Counted from the first letter of the stretch, positions 1 to 10,880 are shown. The stretch is 64,000 nt of DNA from Omphiscola glabra (GCA_964017045.1 OZ024808.1:29730495-29794494), one strand, 5' to 3'. Notes: generated by a model from the sequence alone, not told the origin. Translations and numbers: made by a program.

Positions 1-298
1 AAGCCTTGCATCCACACGTTAAGCCTTGCATCCAATCGTTAAGCCTTGCATCCACACGTTAAGCCTTGCATCCACACGTTAAGCCTTGCATCCACACGTT
101 AAGCCTTGCATCCACTCGTTAAGCCTTGCATCCACTCGTTAAGCCTTGCATCCACACGTTAAGCCTTGCATCCACACGTTAAGCCTTGCATCCACACGTT
201 AAGCCTTGCATCCACACGTTAAGCCTTGCATCCATTCGTTAAGCCTTGCATCCACACGTTAAGCCTTGCATCCACGCGTTAAGCCTTGCATCCAATCG
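1..298. repeat. Minisatellite, 20-bp unit, about 15 copies
   Basis: Head-to-tail copies of aagccttgcatccacacgtt begin at the window edge, so the array extends further left. Variation is confined to the two or three bases before cgtt (acac, actc, aatc, attc, acgc). The 13-base core aagccttgcatcc recurs once far away at about 28139, next to a poly-C tract. No function is visible. Confidence 0.97.
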
Positions 299-485
299 GA
301 ACAATGTATACCTTTTCATAGCACTCAATTAAATATATGCACTGAACAAGATTTAAAAAGTCGCTTTTATAAAATTACGTCAGTGCTATACGCAGTTTCA
401 GCATCTGTACACCCCCACTACCACACACACTTATTTGTTAAGTTGGTTTTGCCCTCACACCCTTGATTTCCATGCTTCTGTGACC

Positions 486-1235
486 AAACAGCAACGTTTA
501 GAGCCAGGTCAAACAGCAATGTTTAGAGCCAGGTCAAACAGCAGCGTTTAGAGCCAGGTCAGACAGCAGCGTTTAGAGCCAGGTCAGACAGCAGCGTTTA
601 GAGCCAGGTCAGACAGCAGCGTTTAGAGCCAGGTCAAACAGCAACGTTTAGAGCCAGGTCAGACAGCATGGTTTAGATCCAGGTCAGACAGCAGCGTTTA
701 GAGCCAGGTCAAACAGCAGCGTTTAGAGCCAGGTCAAACAGCAGCGTTTAGAGCCAGGTCAGACAGCAGCGTTTAGAGCCAGGTAAAACAGCAACGTTTA
801 GAGCCAGGTCAAACAGCATCGTTTAGAGCCAGGTGAAACAGCAGCATTTAGAGCCAGGTCAAACAGCAGCATTTAGAGCCAGGTCAAACAGCAGCATTTA
901 GAGCCAGGTCAAACAGCAGAGTTTAGAGCCAGGTCAAACAGCATCGTTTAGAGCCAGGACAAACAGCAGCATTTGGAGCCAGGTCAAACAGCAGCATTTA
1001 GAGCCAGGTCAAACAGCAGCGTTTAGAGCAAGTTAAAACAGCAACGTTTAGAGCCAGGTAAAACAGCTACGTTTAGAGCCAGGTCAAACAGCAGCGTTTA
1101 GAGCCAGGTCAAACAGCAGCGTTTAGAGCCAGATCAAACAGCAACGTTTAGAGCCAGGTCAGACAGCAGCGTTTAGAGCCAGGTCAAACAGCAACGTTTA
1201 GAGCCAGATGAAACAGCAACGTTTAGAGCCAGGTC
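486..1235. repeat. Minisatellite, 25-bp unit, 30 copies
   Basis: The unit is aaacagcarcg-tttagagccaggtc. The array is 750 bp long, exactly 30 units with no internal indel. Copies differ by single substitutions (aaacagc/agacagc, agcg/aacg/agca). The absence of frame slippage suggests recent amplification. Confidence 0.97.
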
Positions 1236-1675
1236 CACACATTTAAACCCTGCTATCTTCACTTTCTTCATGTATGACACAAATATACAAATGTGGACCT
1301 TCGGTTCGTCTGTCTCAAATGTTCATAACTAAACACATTGTGTTTAAACAAAAACACCCAGAAAACAGCATTATCAATAATGTCTGTTTAATGAATATTT
1401 TTTCCCCTCTTTTTCCTAGTGATAGATGTGTTTGTGACGTACCTGGTATTTCATGAAAGAAAGCAGTGGGGAAAAATAAATACTTCGCAGGGATTTAATT
1501 ACATCTTGATATTTAGTCCTTTCCCTTCTCATGTCCACAATGTTATCAAAATAATATTCTTAACAAAAGACGGCTCGAAATGTCGAAATATTCGTTTTCC
1601 CCCATGTCAAAATTTAGAAAAAATATTTCTAATCTGAAATAAAATTCATAGGCCGTAACACTTTAGCAGCTAATC
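1236..1675. other. Unique AT-rich spacer, no gene recognised
   Basis: This 440-bp stretch carries two overlapping short open frames (about 60 and 72 codons) with no recognisable domain and AT-biased composition. I see no repeat, splice-site pair or RNA gene in it. Confidence 0.6.
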
Positions 1676-1889
1676 TATTAGACCATTGGTTCTCAACCTT
1701 CCTAATGCCGCGACCCTTTAATACAGAACCTCATGTTGTGGCGACCCCCAACAACAAAATTATTTTCGTTGCTACTTCATAACTGTGGTGTATATGTGTT
1801 TTCGGATGGTCTTAGGCGACATCCCCGTAAAGGTCCATTCGACCCCCAAAGGGGTCGCGAACCACAGGTGGAGAACCACTGTATTAGTC
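1676..1889 (-). mobile_element. SPIN-like non-autonomous hAT element with 8-bp TSD
   Basis: The element proper is 1684-1881 (198 bp). Its left end reads cattggttctcaacctt and its right end, reverse-complemented, reads cagtggttctccacctgt: short imperfect inverted repeats of the hAT type. It is flanked by tattagac (1676-1683) and tattagtc (1882-1889), an 8-bp target duplication with one mismatch, as hAT insertions make. Read on the minus strand, the interior has the order I remember for the SPIN family: a tcgcgaccccttt block near the end, a cctaagaccatc block, then gttatgaagtagcaacg, then cacaacatgagg and gggtcgcggcattagg near the other end. It has no coding capacity and would depend on a transposase encoded elsewhere. 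The family name comes from memory of the consensus, not from a search. Confidence 0.85.
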
Positions 1890-2090
1890 CTAGTGTCTAA
1901 AGTTTAAAAAAAAAAGAAAAAAAATCTACCTACACTCCGATATTTAAAAAAAAAAATTTTTGTGTGGTAAACCTTTCAAGGGATGAGATTCAATCTATCC
2001 ACAAGTTCGTTAAAACTTTATGATTATCTCCCTTTCTATAAAAATGAGTTTCTGTAATTTTTTCGTCCGTCACATTTGCATCACTCTATC

Positions 2091-2615
2091 ATTTATATGC
2101 AAGATTGATAATATGGTTTATATGCTAGATTGATAATATGATTTATATGCTAGATTGATAATAATATTTATATGCTAGATTGATAATATCATTTATATGT
2201 TAGATTAATAATATGATTTATATGCTAGATTAATAATATGATTTATATGCTAGATTGATAATATCATTTATATGCTAGATTGATAATATCATTTATATGT
2301 TAGATTAATAATATGATTTATATGCTAGATTAATAATATGATTTATATGCTAGATTGATAATATCATTTATATGCTAGATTGATAATATCATTTATATTC
2401 TAGATTGATAATATCATTTATATGCTAGATTAATAATATGATTTATATGCTAGATTGATAATATCATTTATTTGCTAGATTGATAATATCATTTCTTTGC
2501 TAGATTGATAATATGATTTATATTCTAGCTTGATAATATGATTTATATGCTAGATTTATAATATGATTTATATGCTAGATTAATAATATCATTTATTTGC
2601 TAGATTGGTAAAATC
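2091..2615. repeat. Minisatellite, 25-bp AT-rich unit, 21 copies, with 100-bp higher-order pattern
   Basis: The unit is atttatatgc-tagattgataatatg. Variants (gataatatc, taataatatg, atatgt) are not random. A block of four variant units starting near 2174 is repeated in the same order in the next 100 bp, which points to amplification of a four-unit block. The array ends in the degenerate copies near 2600. Confidence 0.95.
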
Positions 2616-3201
2616 ATCTATAAGATGTGTTGACAAATTTCTTTTACATGTTATTCTAAGAATCTCATCTGTAATAATTATTATAGTTCCTGTGACGTGC
2701 CGACAGCATCACTTGTTGACAATATGCTATGGCCTCAGTGATTGGATTTTTATTTGCACACGCTCTGTTTTTATTTGATGCACTTTTTATAAAAAATGTA
2801 TTCCATTTTTATTTGCACGTTTTCTGTATTCAGCTAATTAAAATTGAGTCATCAAATTAAAAGAATTCTCCACTCTCCACAGATGCGTTGAATTGGTTAA
2901 GTGATTTCTTTATGCAATGATTACATATTAAAGATTTTGTCATTTCAAATTTATAAAACAATTGTCTAAAATCTATCATTCATATTATATCAGTATAATT
3001 TTTTTTTTCCCGTTGTACTTCCTTGGTATACCATACACAGTGAGAGATCCCACTCGGCCCGCCAGCGAGTACCAATCTGTGTGTGACATATGAGCTCACC
3101 CAGACACGGCGGGAGAAGATTAAATTCGAAAAGTATTTACGCGTTTTAAAAGAGAAAAAAGTGGTTAACCTATAAATATGTCATTTTTGTTCAGAGCATA
3201 A
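2616..3201. other. AT-rich spacer, nothing recognised
   Basis: Mostly unique AT-rich sequence with a more GC-rich patch at about 3040-3115 (cccactcggcccgccagcg). No open frame, tRNA-like box or terminal repeat could be supported. Confidence 0.5.
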
Positions 3202-3528
3202 TCCCTACCGCTCAAGTCAACTAACGATATCATCATTACCACTCAAGTCAACTAGCGATGTCATCCCTACCACTCAAGTCAACTATTGCCGTTATCCCTA
3301 CCAATCAAGTCAAGTAACGATGTCATCCCTACCACTCAAGTCAACTATTGCCGTTATCCCTATCACTCAAGTCAACTAGCGATGTCATCCCTACCACTCA
3401 AGTCTATTGCCGTTATCCCTATCACTCAAGTCAAGTAACGATGTCATCTCTACCACTCAAGTCAACTATTGCTGTTATCCCTACCACTCAAGTTACTAAC
3501 GATGTCATCCCCTACCGCTCAAGTCAAA
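3202..3528. repeat. Degenerate minisatellite, about 31-bp unit in 62-bp dimers
   Basis: Two half-units alternate: one carries taacgatgtcatcccta and the other ctattgccgttatcccta. Both share the core ccactcaagtcaa. About ten half-units are present, with small indels, so the array is older or less homogenised than its neighbours. Confidence 0.9.
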
Positions 3529-4106
3529 CACCAGCATTGTTGAATTGGTTGAACGTGATCTGAATGGAATTCTGAAAAAAGATAAATGGGATTTTTAGTT
3601 AGCGTGCGTTGAAAAGAAATGTGTCTTAAAAAATGTACATTATTTGTATTCGATAAACGAGGTTGAACAGAATATGAAATTCTGAGTGTGGAAATTGATA
3701 TGAAAGTTGCTAGGAAAAAAACATCAAGGAAGTGGCAGTGAATGACTTGATCATAAAATATTGAGCAGATTTCAATTAAAAGTAGAGAAGAAGCACACTA
3801 TTAAATGAGAAGAAAAGAATGCCTTATAATTTGAAGAATTTTGGGAGGGCCGTTAAAGCGGTTGTGACTAATATTGAAAGTTAGGTGGAGAAGTCTTAAA
3901 CAAGAAAATGTATTTCACGTCTGATTTTGTGTCTGACAATGTAAAGTAAAACAATTTTTTTAAACGTCGAGGGACTCTTGCTGTTCCCCAAAGATTACAA
4001 ATAATATATATAAAAAAAAAATTAAAAAATAATTTAAAAAAATGTTTGGTCAATTTCAGATATGAACTCCGAAGATGATCTTTTGAATCCATGCACGCGA
4101 TCTTTC
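3529..4106. other. AT-rich spacer, nothing recognised
   Basis: Unique AT-rich DNA with poly-A/T runs near 4010-4045. An 87-codon minus-strand frame at 3868-4131 runs into the next minisatellite and has no recognisable domain, so I do not call it a gene. Confidence 0.5.
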
Positions 4107-4689
4107 TACTACTCTTTCTGTTATAGTTCATGTTTTTACCTACTCTTTCTGTTATAGTTCATGTTTTTACCTACTCTGTATGTTATAGTTCATGTTTTTA
4201 CCTACTCTGTATGTTATAGTTCATGTTTTTACCTACTCTGTATGTTATAGTTCATGTTTTTACCTACTCTGTATGTTATAGTTCATGTTTTTACCTACTC
4301 TGTATGTTATAGTTCATGTTTTTACCTACTCTGTATGTTATAGTTCATGTTTTTACCTACTCTGTATGTTATAGTTCATGTTTTTACCTACTCTTTCTGT
4401 TATAGTTCATGTTTTTACCTACTCTGTATGTTATAGTTCATGTTTTTACCTACTCTGTATGTTATAGTTCATGTTTTTACCTACTCTTTCTGTTATAGTT
4501 CATGTTTTTACCTACTCTGTATGTTATAGTTCATGTTTTTACCTACTCTGTATGTTATAGTTCATGTTTTTACCTACTCTGTATGTATTTTGTTCATGTT
4601 TTTACCTACTCTGTATGTTATAGTTCATGTTTTTACCTACTCTGTATGTTATAGTTCATGTTTTTACCTACTCTGTATGTTATAGTTCA
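4107..4689. repeat. Minisatellite, 31-bp unit, about 19 copies
   Basis: The unit is ttcatgtttttaccta-ctctgtatgttatag. Two subtypes differ only at ctgta versus tttct (ctctgtatg/ctctttctg). The tttct type occurs at the left edge and at two internal places, and the rest is nearly identical. The last copies run into unique sequence at 4690. Confidence 0.97.
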
Positions 4690-4841
4690 CAGAGTTTCAA
4701 CCAGAAGGCAGTGCTCCCCATATTGCTCTGAGTCCAGTTGCCCAAAATCTTTATGAATGTGATTGATTTCATTTTCCATTATCGCACCTGTCCCACTTAA
4801 ATTTAAATAGCCACAGGTAAGAACTTAAACTGATCTATATC

Positions 4842-5545
4842 TGACAAGTTATCTGTACGGAACCAGACTGTCAAGTTATCTGTATGGAACCAGACTGTCA
4901 AGTTATCTGTACGGAACCAGACTGACAGGTTATCTGTACGGAACCAGACTGTCAAGTTATCTGTACGGAACCAGACTGTCAAGTTATCTGTACGGAACCA
5001 GACTGACAGGTTATCTGTACCAAACCATCCGTGTGCATAGAAACCAGCAATCGCCAATATTGTCATCATGGCGTGTGAAAACTGACAAGTTATCTGTACA
5101 GAACCAGACTGTCAAGTTATCTTTACGGAACCAGACTGTCAAGTTATGTGTACGGAACCAGACTGACAGGTTGTCTGTACGGAACCAGACTGTCAAGTTA
5201 TCTGTACGGAACCAGACTGTCAAGTTATCTGTACGGAACCAGACTGACAGGTTATCTGTACGGAACCAGCCTGTCAAGTTATCTGTACGGAACCAGACTG
5301 ACAAGTTATCTGTACGGAACCAAACTGACAAGTAATCTGTACGGAACCAGACTGTCAGGTTATCTGTACGGAACCAGACTGACAAGTTATCTGTACGGAA
5401 CCAGACTGTCATGTTATCTGTACCGAACCATCCGTGTGCATAGAAGCCAGCAATCGCCAAGATTGTTATCATGGCTTGTGAAAACTGACAAGTTATCTTA
5501 CGGAAGCAGACTGACAAGTTATCTGTACGGAACCAGTTTGGTTAG
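4842..5545. repeat. Composite minisatellite, 27-bp unit with a duplicated insert of about 70 bp
   Basis: The unit is ccagactgtcaag-ttatctgtacggaa, about 22 copies. The array is interrupted twice (about 5020-5088 and 5425-5493) by the same block containing aaccatccgtgtgcatagaa and cagcaatcgccaa. A third, diverged relative sits at the right edge (5533-5580). The inserts lie 405 bp apart, exactly 15 units, so insert plus array amplified together. Unit length is a multiple of three, which creates open frames on both strands (for example VWFRTDNLT repeats on minus). I regard these as non-coding. Confidence 0.93.
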
Positions 5546-5759
5546 ATGCCAGCAATGGCCAACTTCGTCATCAGGACTTGGTGAGACAAGTTGATGACAG
5601 GATGCTAAAAGCTTTTTTCAGCATCGCACACACTACGGTAAGCTAAAGACGTCAACATCTCACTGCCTTTTTAAAAGTTTTAAAATTAGAAGAAAAAAAA
5701 AAAAAAGAAAATATATACAATAATTAAATACAAAAAACCACATCACTTTATCTCCTGAT

Positions 5760-6500
5760 TAACCGAAGTATCCAATAGCCGTCGCACGTACATGCATACA
5801 TTAAATCGGTTGTTTTGCAATCAGCCGACCGTTACAATTTATGGCCCAGATATTAAACAGTTGATACCAGATAAAGACCTGGTTTATTTCAATGGCGCAT
5901 AGTTGCATTTATATATAAAAGTTGAAACCGTGCGGTAAGAGAGTAAGAGAGTTCAAAGCAGACGACTGAAATTTGTTTTGAATAATTGAGAGACCTTGAC
6001 GTCGGGTGACAATAGCAGACGTCTTTATGGTTGAATGGGGGCCTCCGGTAAGAGGATGAAGCTATTGTATGTTGTCTTTGTATAGCAGAAGTGATGTATT
6101 TACGTTATTGCTATTGTAGAGCAGAAGTGAGATATAATTTGCTTTAATGTTTTTGTAAAGCAGAATTGATATATTTACGTCATTGTTATTGTAGAGCAGA
6201 AGTGAGATATGATGTATTTACGTCTTTTTTACCTTTAAAGTCTCGGTAATTGGAAAATATTTGGAGAATCTCGAACGATACGAGACATAGGACGAGAGTG
6301 CAGAAGAAGCATAGCGCAACCACGATTGTTTGCAGGGAGATAAGCAGATGATACCATACTTACTACTGTAAGAAGAAATTGGCTATTAAACATTGTAATT
6401 ATTCATATGTATTGAAGGAGCCAGCACTAAACATTATATTCTTTGCTACCTTTATCTTACTGCGAGTGCGTCAATAAAACGTGTTACGTGTTACGGCAGG
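5760..6500 (+). other. Possible LTR or promoter-like block with TATA box and polyadenylation signal
   Basis: A clear TATA-like motif (atatataaaa, 5911-5920) is followed by a region with no long open frame, an internal 40-55-bp imperfect repeat (6057-6240; unit core gtagagcagaagtgagata) and an aataaa at 6473-6478 followed by the direct repeat gtgttacgtgttacg. That order (TATA, short untranslated region, poly-A signal) fits an LTR, but I cannot find TG...CA ends or a target duplication. It could equally be a decayed promoter-plus-terminal-exon region. Weak call. Confidence 0.25.
6057..6240. repeat. Short degenerate repeat, about 4 copies
   Basis: Copies contain ttgctattgtagagcagaag or a close variant, spaced about 50-55 bp (6110, 6160, 6190 and a diverged one at 6080). 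It lies inside the LTR-like block described at 5760-6500. Confidence 0.7.
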
Positions 6501-6540
6501 ACTTGACGTTTTTCATAATGGAAGGGAGAAATGAGTGTGT

Positions 6541-6993
6541 GATGGAGGGAGCCCCCAAGCAGCATGTTGCGGAATAATTGTCCCAAATAACAAGGCAATA
6601 TTAACAACTAACGTTACAACACGTTACAACATGTTCACATAAAAACCAATATTATATGTTACATAACTGTTTCAAAATATTCAAACTCGACAAGTTAAAT
6701 ATAGAGAAATATACAAATGTTGACCTAAGCTGGTACACAAGTACAAATTTAGTGACCCCAGGAATCACGTGTCTGACGTTTACTCGTGATCTTCATTACA
6801 TACAAGACGATACCCCTAACAAAAAAACAAACTAATGAACAAACAAACTTACAAATAAGATTTTGTATTAAATTTACCCTCCCCCCCCCAAAAAAAAAAA
6901 AAAATTAAAAAAATAAATCCCCATGTCCTAGTGAGCTGATATTTGTTAAATAGCCTGTACTCAGATAACAATTAAATCTTTTACTTTTCCAAG
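6541..6993. other. AT-rich spacer with a poly-C/poly-A junction
   Basis: Unique sequence apart from a homopolymer junction at about 6882-6915, where nine C residues pass directly into a long A run. Similar C(n)A(n) junctions occur at 14532 and 28149. No gene is supported. Confidence 0.6.
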
Positions 6994-7325
6994 GTGCAAT
7001 ATCATTCCCGTCCTCCCAGAGCCATATCATTCCCGTCATCAAAGAGCCGTGTCATGAAAGGGCAATATCATTCTCATAGTCAAAGAGCCATATCATTTCC
7101 GTCATCAAAGAACCATCTCATTCCCATCATCAAAGGGCTATATCATTCTCATAGTCGAAGAGCCAAATCATTCCCGTCCGCAAAGAGCCATATCAATACC
7201 CTCACCAAGGAGCCATATCAATACCCTCACCAAGGAGCCATATCATACTCATCCTCAAGGAGCAATATCACACCGATCCCCAATGAGCAATATCATTCCC
7301 GTTATCAAGGATCCATTTTATTCCT
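6994..7325. repeat. Degenerate minisatellite, about 25-26-bp unit, about 13 copies
   Basis: The core is ccatatcattcccgtca-tcaaagag, with many substitutions (cattctcatagtc, caataccctcacc). A 140-codon open frame runs through it only because stop codons are rare in the unit. Confidence 0.85.
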
Positions 7326-7329
7326 GTCC

Positions 7330-7570
7330 AATGGAGCTGAAATTTGGTACACAGCTTTATCTCATGGCATAAATGAACCAATAACATTTGTTACAAAGCT
7401 CTGTCTATTGGCATAAATGAACCTATAACATTTGTTTTACGGCTCTGCAACTGTATTAATTAACCTATAACATGATATACAGCTCTATCTCGTGGCATAA
7501 ATGAACCTATAACATTGTTATACAGCTCTGTCTCATGGCATAAATGAACCTATAACATTGTTAATGTGTA
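7330..7570. repeat. Degenerate repeat, about 50-bp unit, 5 copies
   Basis: Each copy contains acagctctgtctcatggcat followed by aaatgaacctataacattg. It follows directly on the 25-bp array, so two unrelated arrays abut. Confidence 0.88.
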
Positions 7571-7636
7571 TTGATGTATTTATTGATCCCAGGTATCTGT
7601 CTTCGTTGAGGAAAAGGGAAAGACCCCGTTCCTATA

Positions 7637-7756
7637 ATGTGGTTGTATAGATTTGATTCAATCAAAAATACCATTGTCACTCTGCTGCACTACGCCCCAC
7701 AGTCAACACTTAAAAATTAATTTATACTTTGCACCAACAACGCAGACCACAGAGTG
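7637..7756 (+). repeat. 120-bp direct repeat, left copy
   Basis: This block (starts atgtggttgtatagatttga, ends accacagagtg) is repeated at 7930-8049 with only a few substitutions. The two copies bracket a MITE-like sequence. A duplication of 120 bp is far too long to be a target-site duplication, so it reflects a local tandem duplication or the ends of a larger composite element. Confidence 0.9.
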
Positions 7757-7929
7757 GTAGGTACCGCTAACGGTAAACTGAAAAGTAACTGCATTTTATC
7801 GCTAAATTACACTAAGCTAATAACAATAAGATATCGTTTTCTCAGAGTATTTAGGGTAAATTACTGGCAGCTTGTACACAGTACTTTACCGAAAATATGG
7901 GTACTTTTACAGTAGATTATTTAGAGTGT
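7757..7929 (+). mobile_element. MITE-like element, copy 1 (relative at 35500-35690, opposite strand)
   Basis: Reverse-complemented, this 173-bp stretch aligns along its length with 35500-35690. Both share, in order, a cactct-aataatct end, gtaaaagtaccc, ctgtgtacaagctgccagta, a gagaaa-cgata block, gtaatttagcgataa and cttttcagtttaccgtta. It has no coding capacity. The shared boundaries at unrelated sites show a dispersed non-autonomous element. The superfamily is not clear because I cannot define both inverted ends. Confidence 0.75.
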
Positions 7930-8049
7930 ATGTGGTTGTATAGATTTGATTCAATCAAAAACACCATTGTCACTCTGCTGCAGTATGCCCCACAGTCAAC
8001 ACTTAAAAATTAATTTATACATTGCACCAACAACGCATACCACAGAGTG
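7930..8049 (+). repeat. 120-bp direct repeat, right copy
   Basis: Second copy of the 7637-7756 block, offset by 293 bp. It differs by scattered substitutions such as caaaaacacc for caaaaatacc and gcagtatgcc for gcactacgcc. Confidence 0.9.
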
Positions 8050-8169
8050 TTAGTTTTTATAATTAAAATATTTAGAACATGATAAATTTGAACATTTAAT
8101 ACCGACATGCTTGCCGGCAATACTACCAACACAATTTGGAAAGTGCCATATTCTTTCGTAGTCCTTAGC

Positions 8170-8460
8170 AGTCTTTTCCATGAGAAATTACACCCGAAAC
8201 AATAACAAATGCTTCACTGTGCCTCGGAGTAACACAGCGCAACATAAGCAGTCATTCTTTCCACGCACCATAATTGCTTGGAACAACCTGGACAATACCG
8301 CCGTGAACTCGACAACGATCGAAAGCTTCACGGCCGCCCTGGCATCTGCTAGGGGCCGTTAGATTGGCAACATCGCTTCCCCAACCGTTGCACATATGCC
8401 AGTATATGGATGCAGCAACGTACCGAACCAGAACCAGAACCAGAATCATGGTGGGAAAAT
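8170..8460 (+). mobile_element. CR1-like non-LTR retrotransposon, 3' fragment
   Basis: A 60-codon frame (8180-8362) encodes [19 protein letters not shown], then SFFPRTIIAWNNLD and a closing SFTAAL. This is the familiar C-terminal tail of jockey/CR1-type reverse transcriptases, with the conserved FFPRTI-WN-L core. A short untranslated tail follows and ends in an imperfect (aaccag)n repeat at 8427-8444, as such elements often do. The reverse transcriptase domain itself is absent: the copy is 5'-truncated. Part of the upstream sequence (8060-8170) may belong to it but is too decayed to read. Confidence 0.75.
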
Positions 8461-9240
8461 GCTCCTTAACAAAGCACTCCCAAATAACATCACTGGTGTC
8501 ATAAATAATAATGGATATTGTACAGGGGGCTATCCGATAGGAAAATTAAAGATATTTTTATGTTAATCCCGCAATATGTAGATAGTCAAAAGTTTAATGG
8601 TTCATTCTGAAACAATAAAAAAAAACTTTTCTGGTTACTCCCGCAGCCTTGGAAACAATGTATAGAATTTTCCACAATCGTTTCTCTCTGCAAACACTGG
8701 GTTTACCCACTCACTTCTCTGATTCTTTGACAATAATACTTTTAATAATGGGTTCTTCGTCAAATAAGACATACTTTCATCTATGGCAGTTTTTACTTTT
8801 TAAAAATACAACAAGCTCATTAAAAATCTATGTTTATTTTAATACTCGCCAACGGAAAGACAGCAGGATCAAGGCCGTTGTTATGATAAACAATAAAGAT
8901 TCGGATGCGATCGGCTGCAATGTATTCTCAATGTCTACAATGTCCGACGTACAGTTCTACCGAACGACTGGTCTCGTCGTCAGTCTTAAAATCCGGCGAA
9001 ATCCGGACCTGGTGTGTGCGCACCCTTACACGAGTTGCGCACTTGCTCGCTGCACTCTTGTCATCATCATAATTTTTGTGTGTCTTACAAGTGGTGCGCA
9101 TTTGCTCACTGCAATCCTATCTATATGTTTGTATTCCTTTGTCTGGTCCCAATAAAATGCTATTTAATCTCTTCGTTTTGACGGCGACAAAGCTTTATCG
9201 CAATCAGTTGAATGGTATAGAACGCGTACGGAAATTATAT
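8461..9240. other. Unique spacer, no gene supported
   Basis: A 168-codon plus-strand frame (8649-9155) covers much of this region. Its residue composition is unremarkable, its codon use follows local composition, and I recognise no domain. A tgcgcac-rich patch repeats imperfectly at about 9018-9105 (cttacacgagttgcgcac and cttacaagtggtgcgcat). I leave the frame unannotated. Confidence 0.4.
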
Positions 9241-9889
9241 TTAAATAGCTCATTTTAGAAGAAAAAACCCCACTAATTTAGGGCCCCCGGTCCAAAACTG
9301 AATATTGCAAAATGGTTGTACAAATTCAGAAATCTACTAAATTATGTCACAAATAAACGGAAATATAGCTGTTTGTATTTGATTTAATTCCACCACCTCA
9401 GGCATTAGCTCTGTTTAAAGTAAAGTTATATTTGATAGCTCATATAATAAGAAAACAAAAGTAGGGCCCCCGACCCAAAACGGAATATTTAAAAATGGTT
9501 ATACGAATTCAGAAACCTACTTTTTATGTCACTTACAAATTGAAATGTCACTGTTTTTGTTTGATTAAATTCCAGCATTCGTTTTGAAATTAGATTTATA
9601 TAGCTCATATCAGAAAAATGACGTAAGGACCGCCGACCCAAAACGGGATGTTTCAAAATGTTTTACCAATTTAGAAACCTTTGCGGACGGGTGCATATCA
9701 ATTCAACAAAGTTTTATCGCAATCGGACAAATGGTTTAGGAACGCATACGAAAAGTACATTTTTAAAGCTAATATAAAGGAGGAAAAAGGAATATTGTAG
9801 AATGGTTGTGTTACTTCAGAAACCTACTTATTATGTCACACATAGGATTTGTGGTCACTATTTGTAATTTATTAAAATTCTATCCACCC
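9241..9889. repeat. Old degenerate repeat, about 170-bp unit, left part (continues at 13074-13144)
   Basis: Three to four diverged copies share atatagctcata, then gaaaa..., agggcccccgacccaaaac, ggaatatt, caaaatggttgt, ttcagaaacctact and tatgtcac. The same unit resumes at 13074 immediately after the RTE element, so the retrotransposon split an existing repeat. The two sides can be read through as one array. Confidence 0.85.
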
Positions 9890-9897
9890 ATTAACTC

Positions 9898-10111
9898 CGC
9901 CAAGGCCGGTCCCAAGCCCGGGTGCAAAAGGAGGAGGGTTGGCGTGAGGCCAGCTACCTCACCCGTAAAAACAAATTGCTACAGAAACGTCAACAAGAAA
10001 AAACCAACAAATTTCAGCCCTGAGAAGAGAGGGCTCTTCTTTTCCAAGAAGAGCTATGAAGCCTTGTGGCCAAACCCAGACTATACTGGAAGCCTCAAAG
10101 CCGAAGACCCT
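9898..10111 (+). other. RTE 5' leader
   Basis: This GC-richer leader (aaggccggtcccaagcccgg near its start) precedes the endonuclease. It lies in an open frame from 9806 to 10120, but the first part of that frame is outside the element. It reads KRRRVGVRPATSP and KRGLFFSKKSYEALWPNPDY, a basic stretch with no domain I know. Whether it is translated or is only 5' UTR cannot be settled from one copy. Confidence 0.5.
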
Positions 10112-10880
10112 CCTTTCTAAGGAAACAAACATAGGCACGTGGAATGTCAGAACCATGTATGAAACAGGGAAAGCAGCTCAGGTGGCAGCAGAAATGAGAA
10201 CTTACAAACTTACACTGCTAGGCATCTGTGAAACAAGATGGATACAAGCTGGACAAATAACTTTGGCCTCGGGAGAAATGTTACTATACTCTGGGCATGA
10301 GTAGGAAAATGCTCCGCACACACAAGGAGTCGCTCTAATGTTGTCTAGGATGGCACAGGATTCATTGATTGGATGGGAAGCCCATGGACCAAGAATAATA
10401 ACAGCAACATTCCGAACCAAGAAAAAGAAAATAAAGATGAACATAATACAGTGTTACAGTGTTACGCACCCACCAACGACAGCAAAGAAGACGAGAAAGA
10501 AACATTCTACAATAGACTACAAACAATAATAGAAAAATTCCCAAATAGAGACCTGAACATTTTAATGGGGGACCTTAACGCCAAGATCGGAAACGACAAC
10601 AGTGGATATGAGGAAATCATGGGACGCCATGGTGTAGGAGAGAGAAATGAGAACGGAGAAAAACTAGCAGACTTCTGCGCAACACATGAGCTTGTTATCG
10701 GAGGCAGCGAATTCCAACATAAAAACATCCACAAGATAACATGGGTATCCCCGGACAACAAAACGCAAAACCAAATAGACCACATATGCATTAACAAAAA
10801 ATTTAGAAAGTCTCTACAAATGTACGAGCAAAACGAGGAGCAGATGTCGCATCTGATCATCATCTTGTTTGGGCAAGACT
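10112..10880 (+). pseudogene. RTE apurinic-type endonuclease domain, broken
   Basis: The domain nicks target DNA in active elements. Visible motifs in order: NIGTWNVRTM (start of the fold, metal-side Asn), LLGICETRW (catalytic Glu), a YAPTN motif (10468-10482), GDLNAKIG (Asp/Asn of the active site), RHGVGERNENGEKLADFC, TWVSPDNKTQNQIDHI and, in a shifted frame, SDHHLV (catalytic Asp-His). All signature motifs survive. The frame does not: there is a TAG after SGHE (about 10302), an 8-bp tandem duplication of tgttacag at about 10450-10466 that shifts frame inside the YAPTN region, and a 1-base loss at about 10820 just before the SDHH motif. Start codon choice is moot in a broken frame. Confidence 0.88.

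Noticed and set aside
8649..9155. 168-codon frame as a gene
   Set aside because: No recognisable domain, compositional bias equals that of the surrounding sequence, and it lies between transposon remnants.
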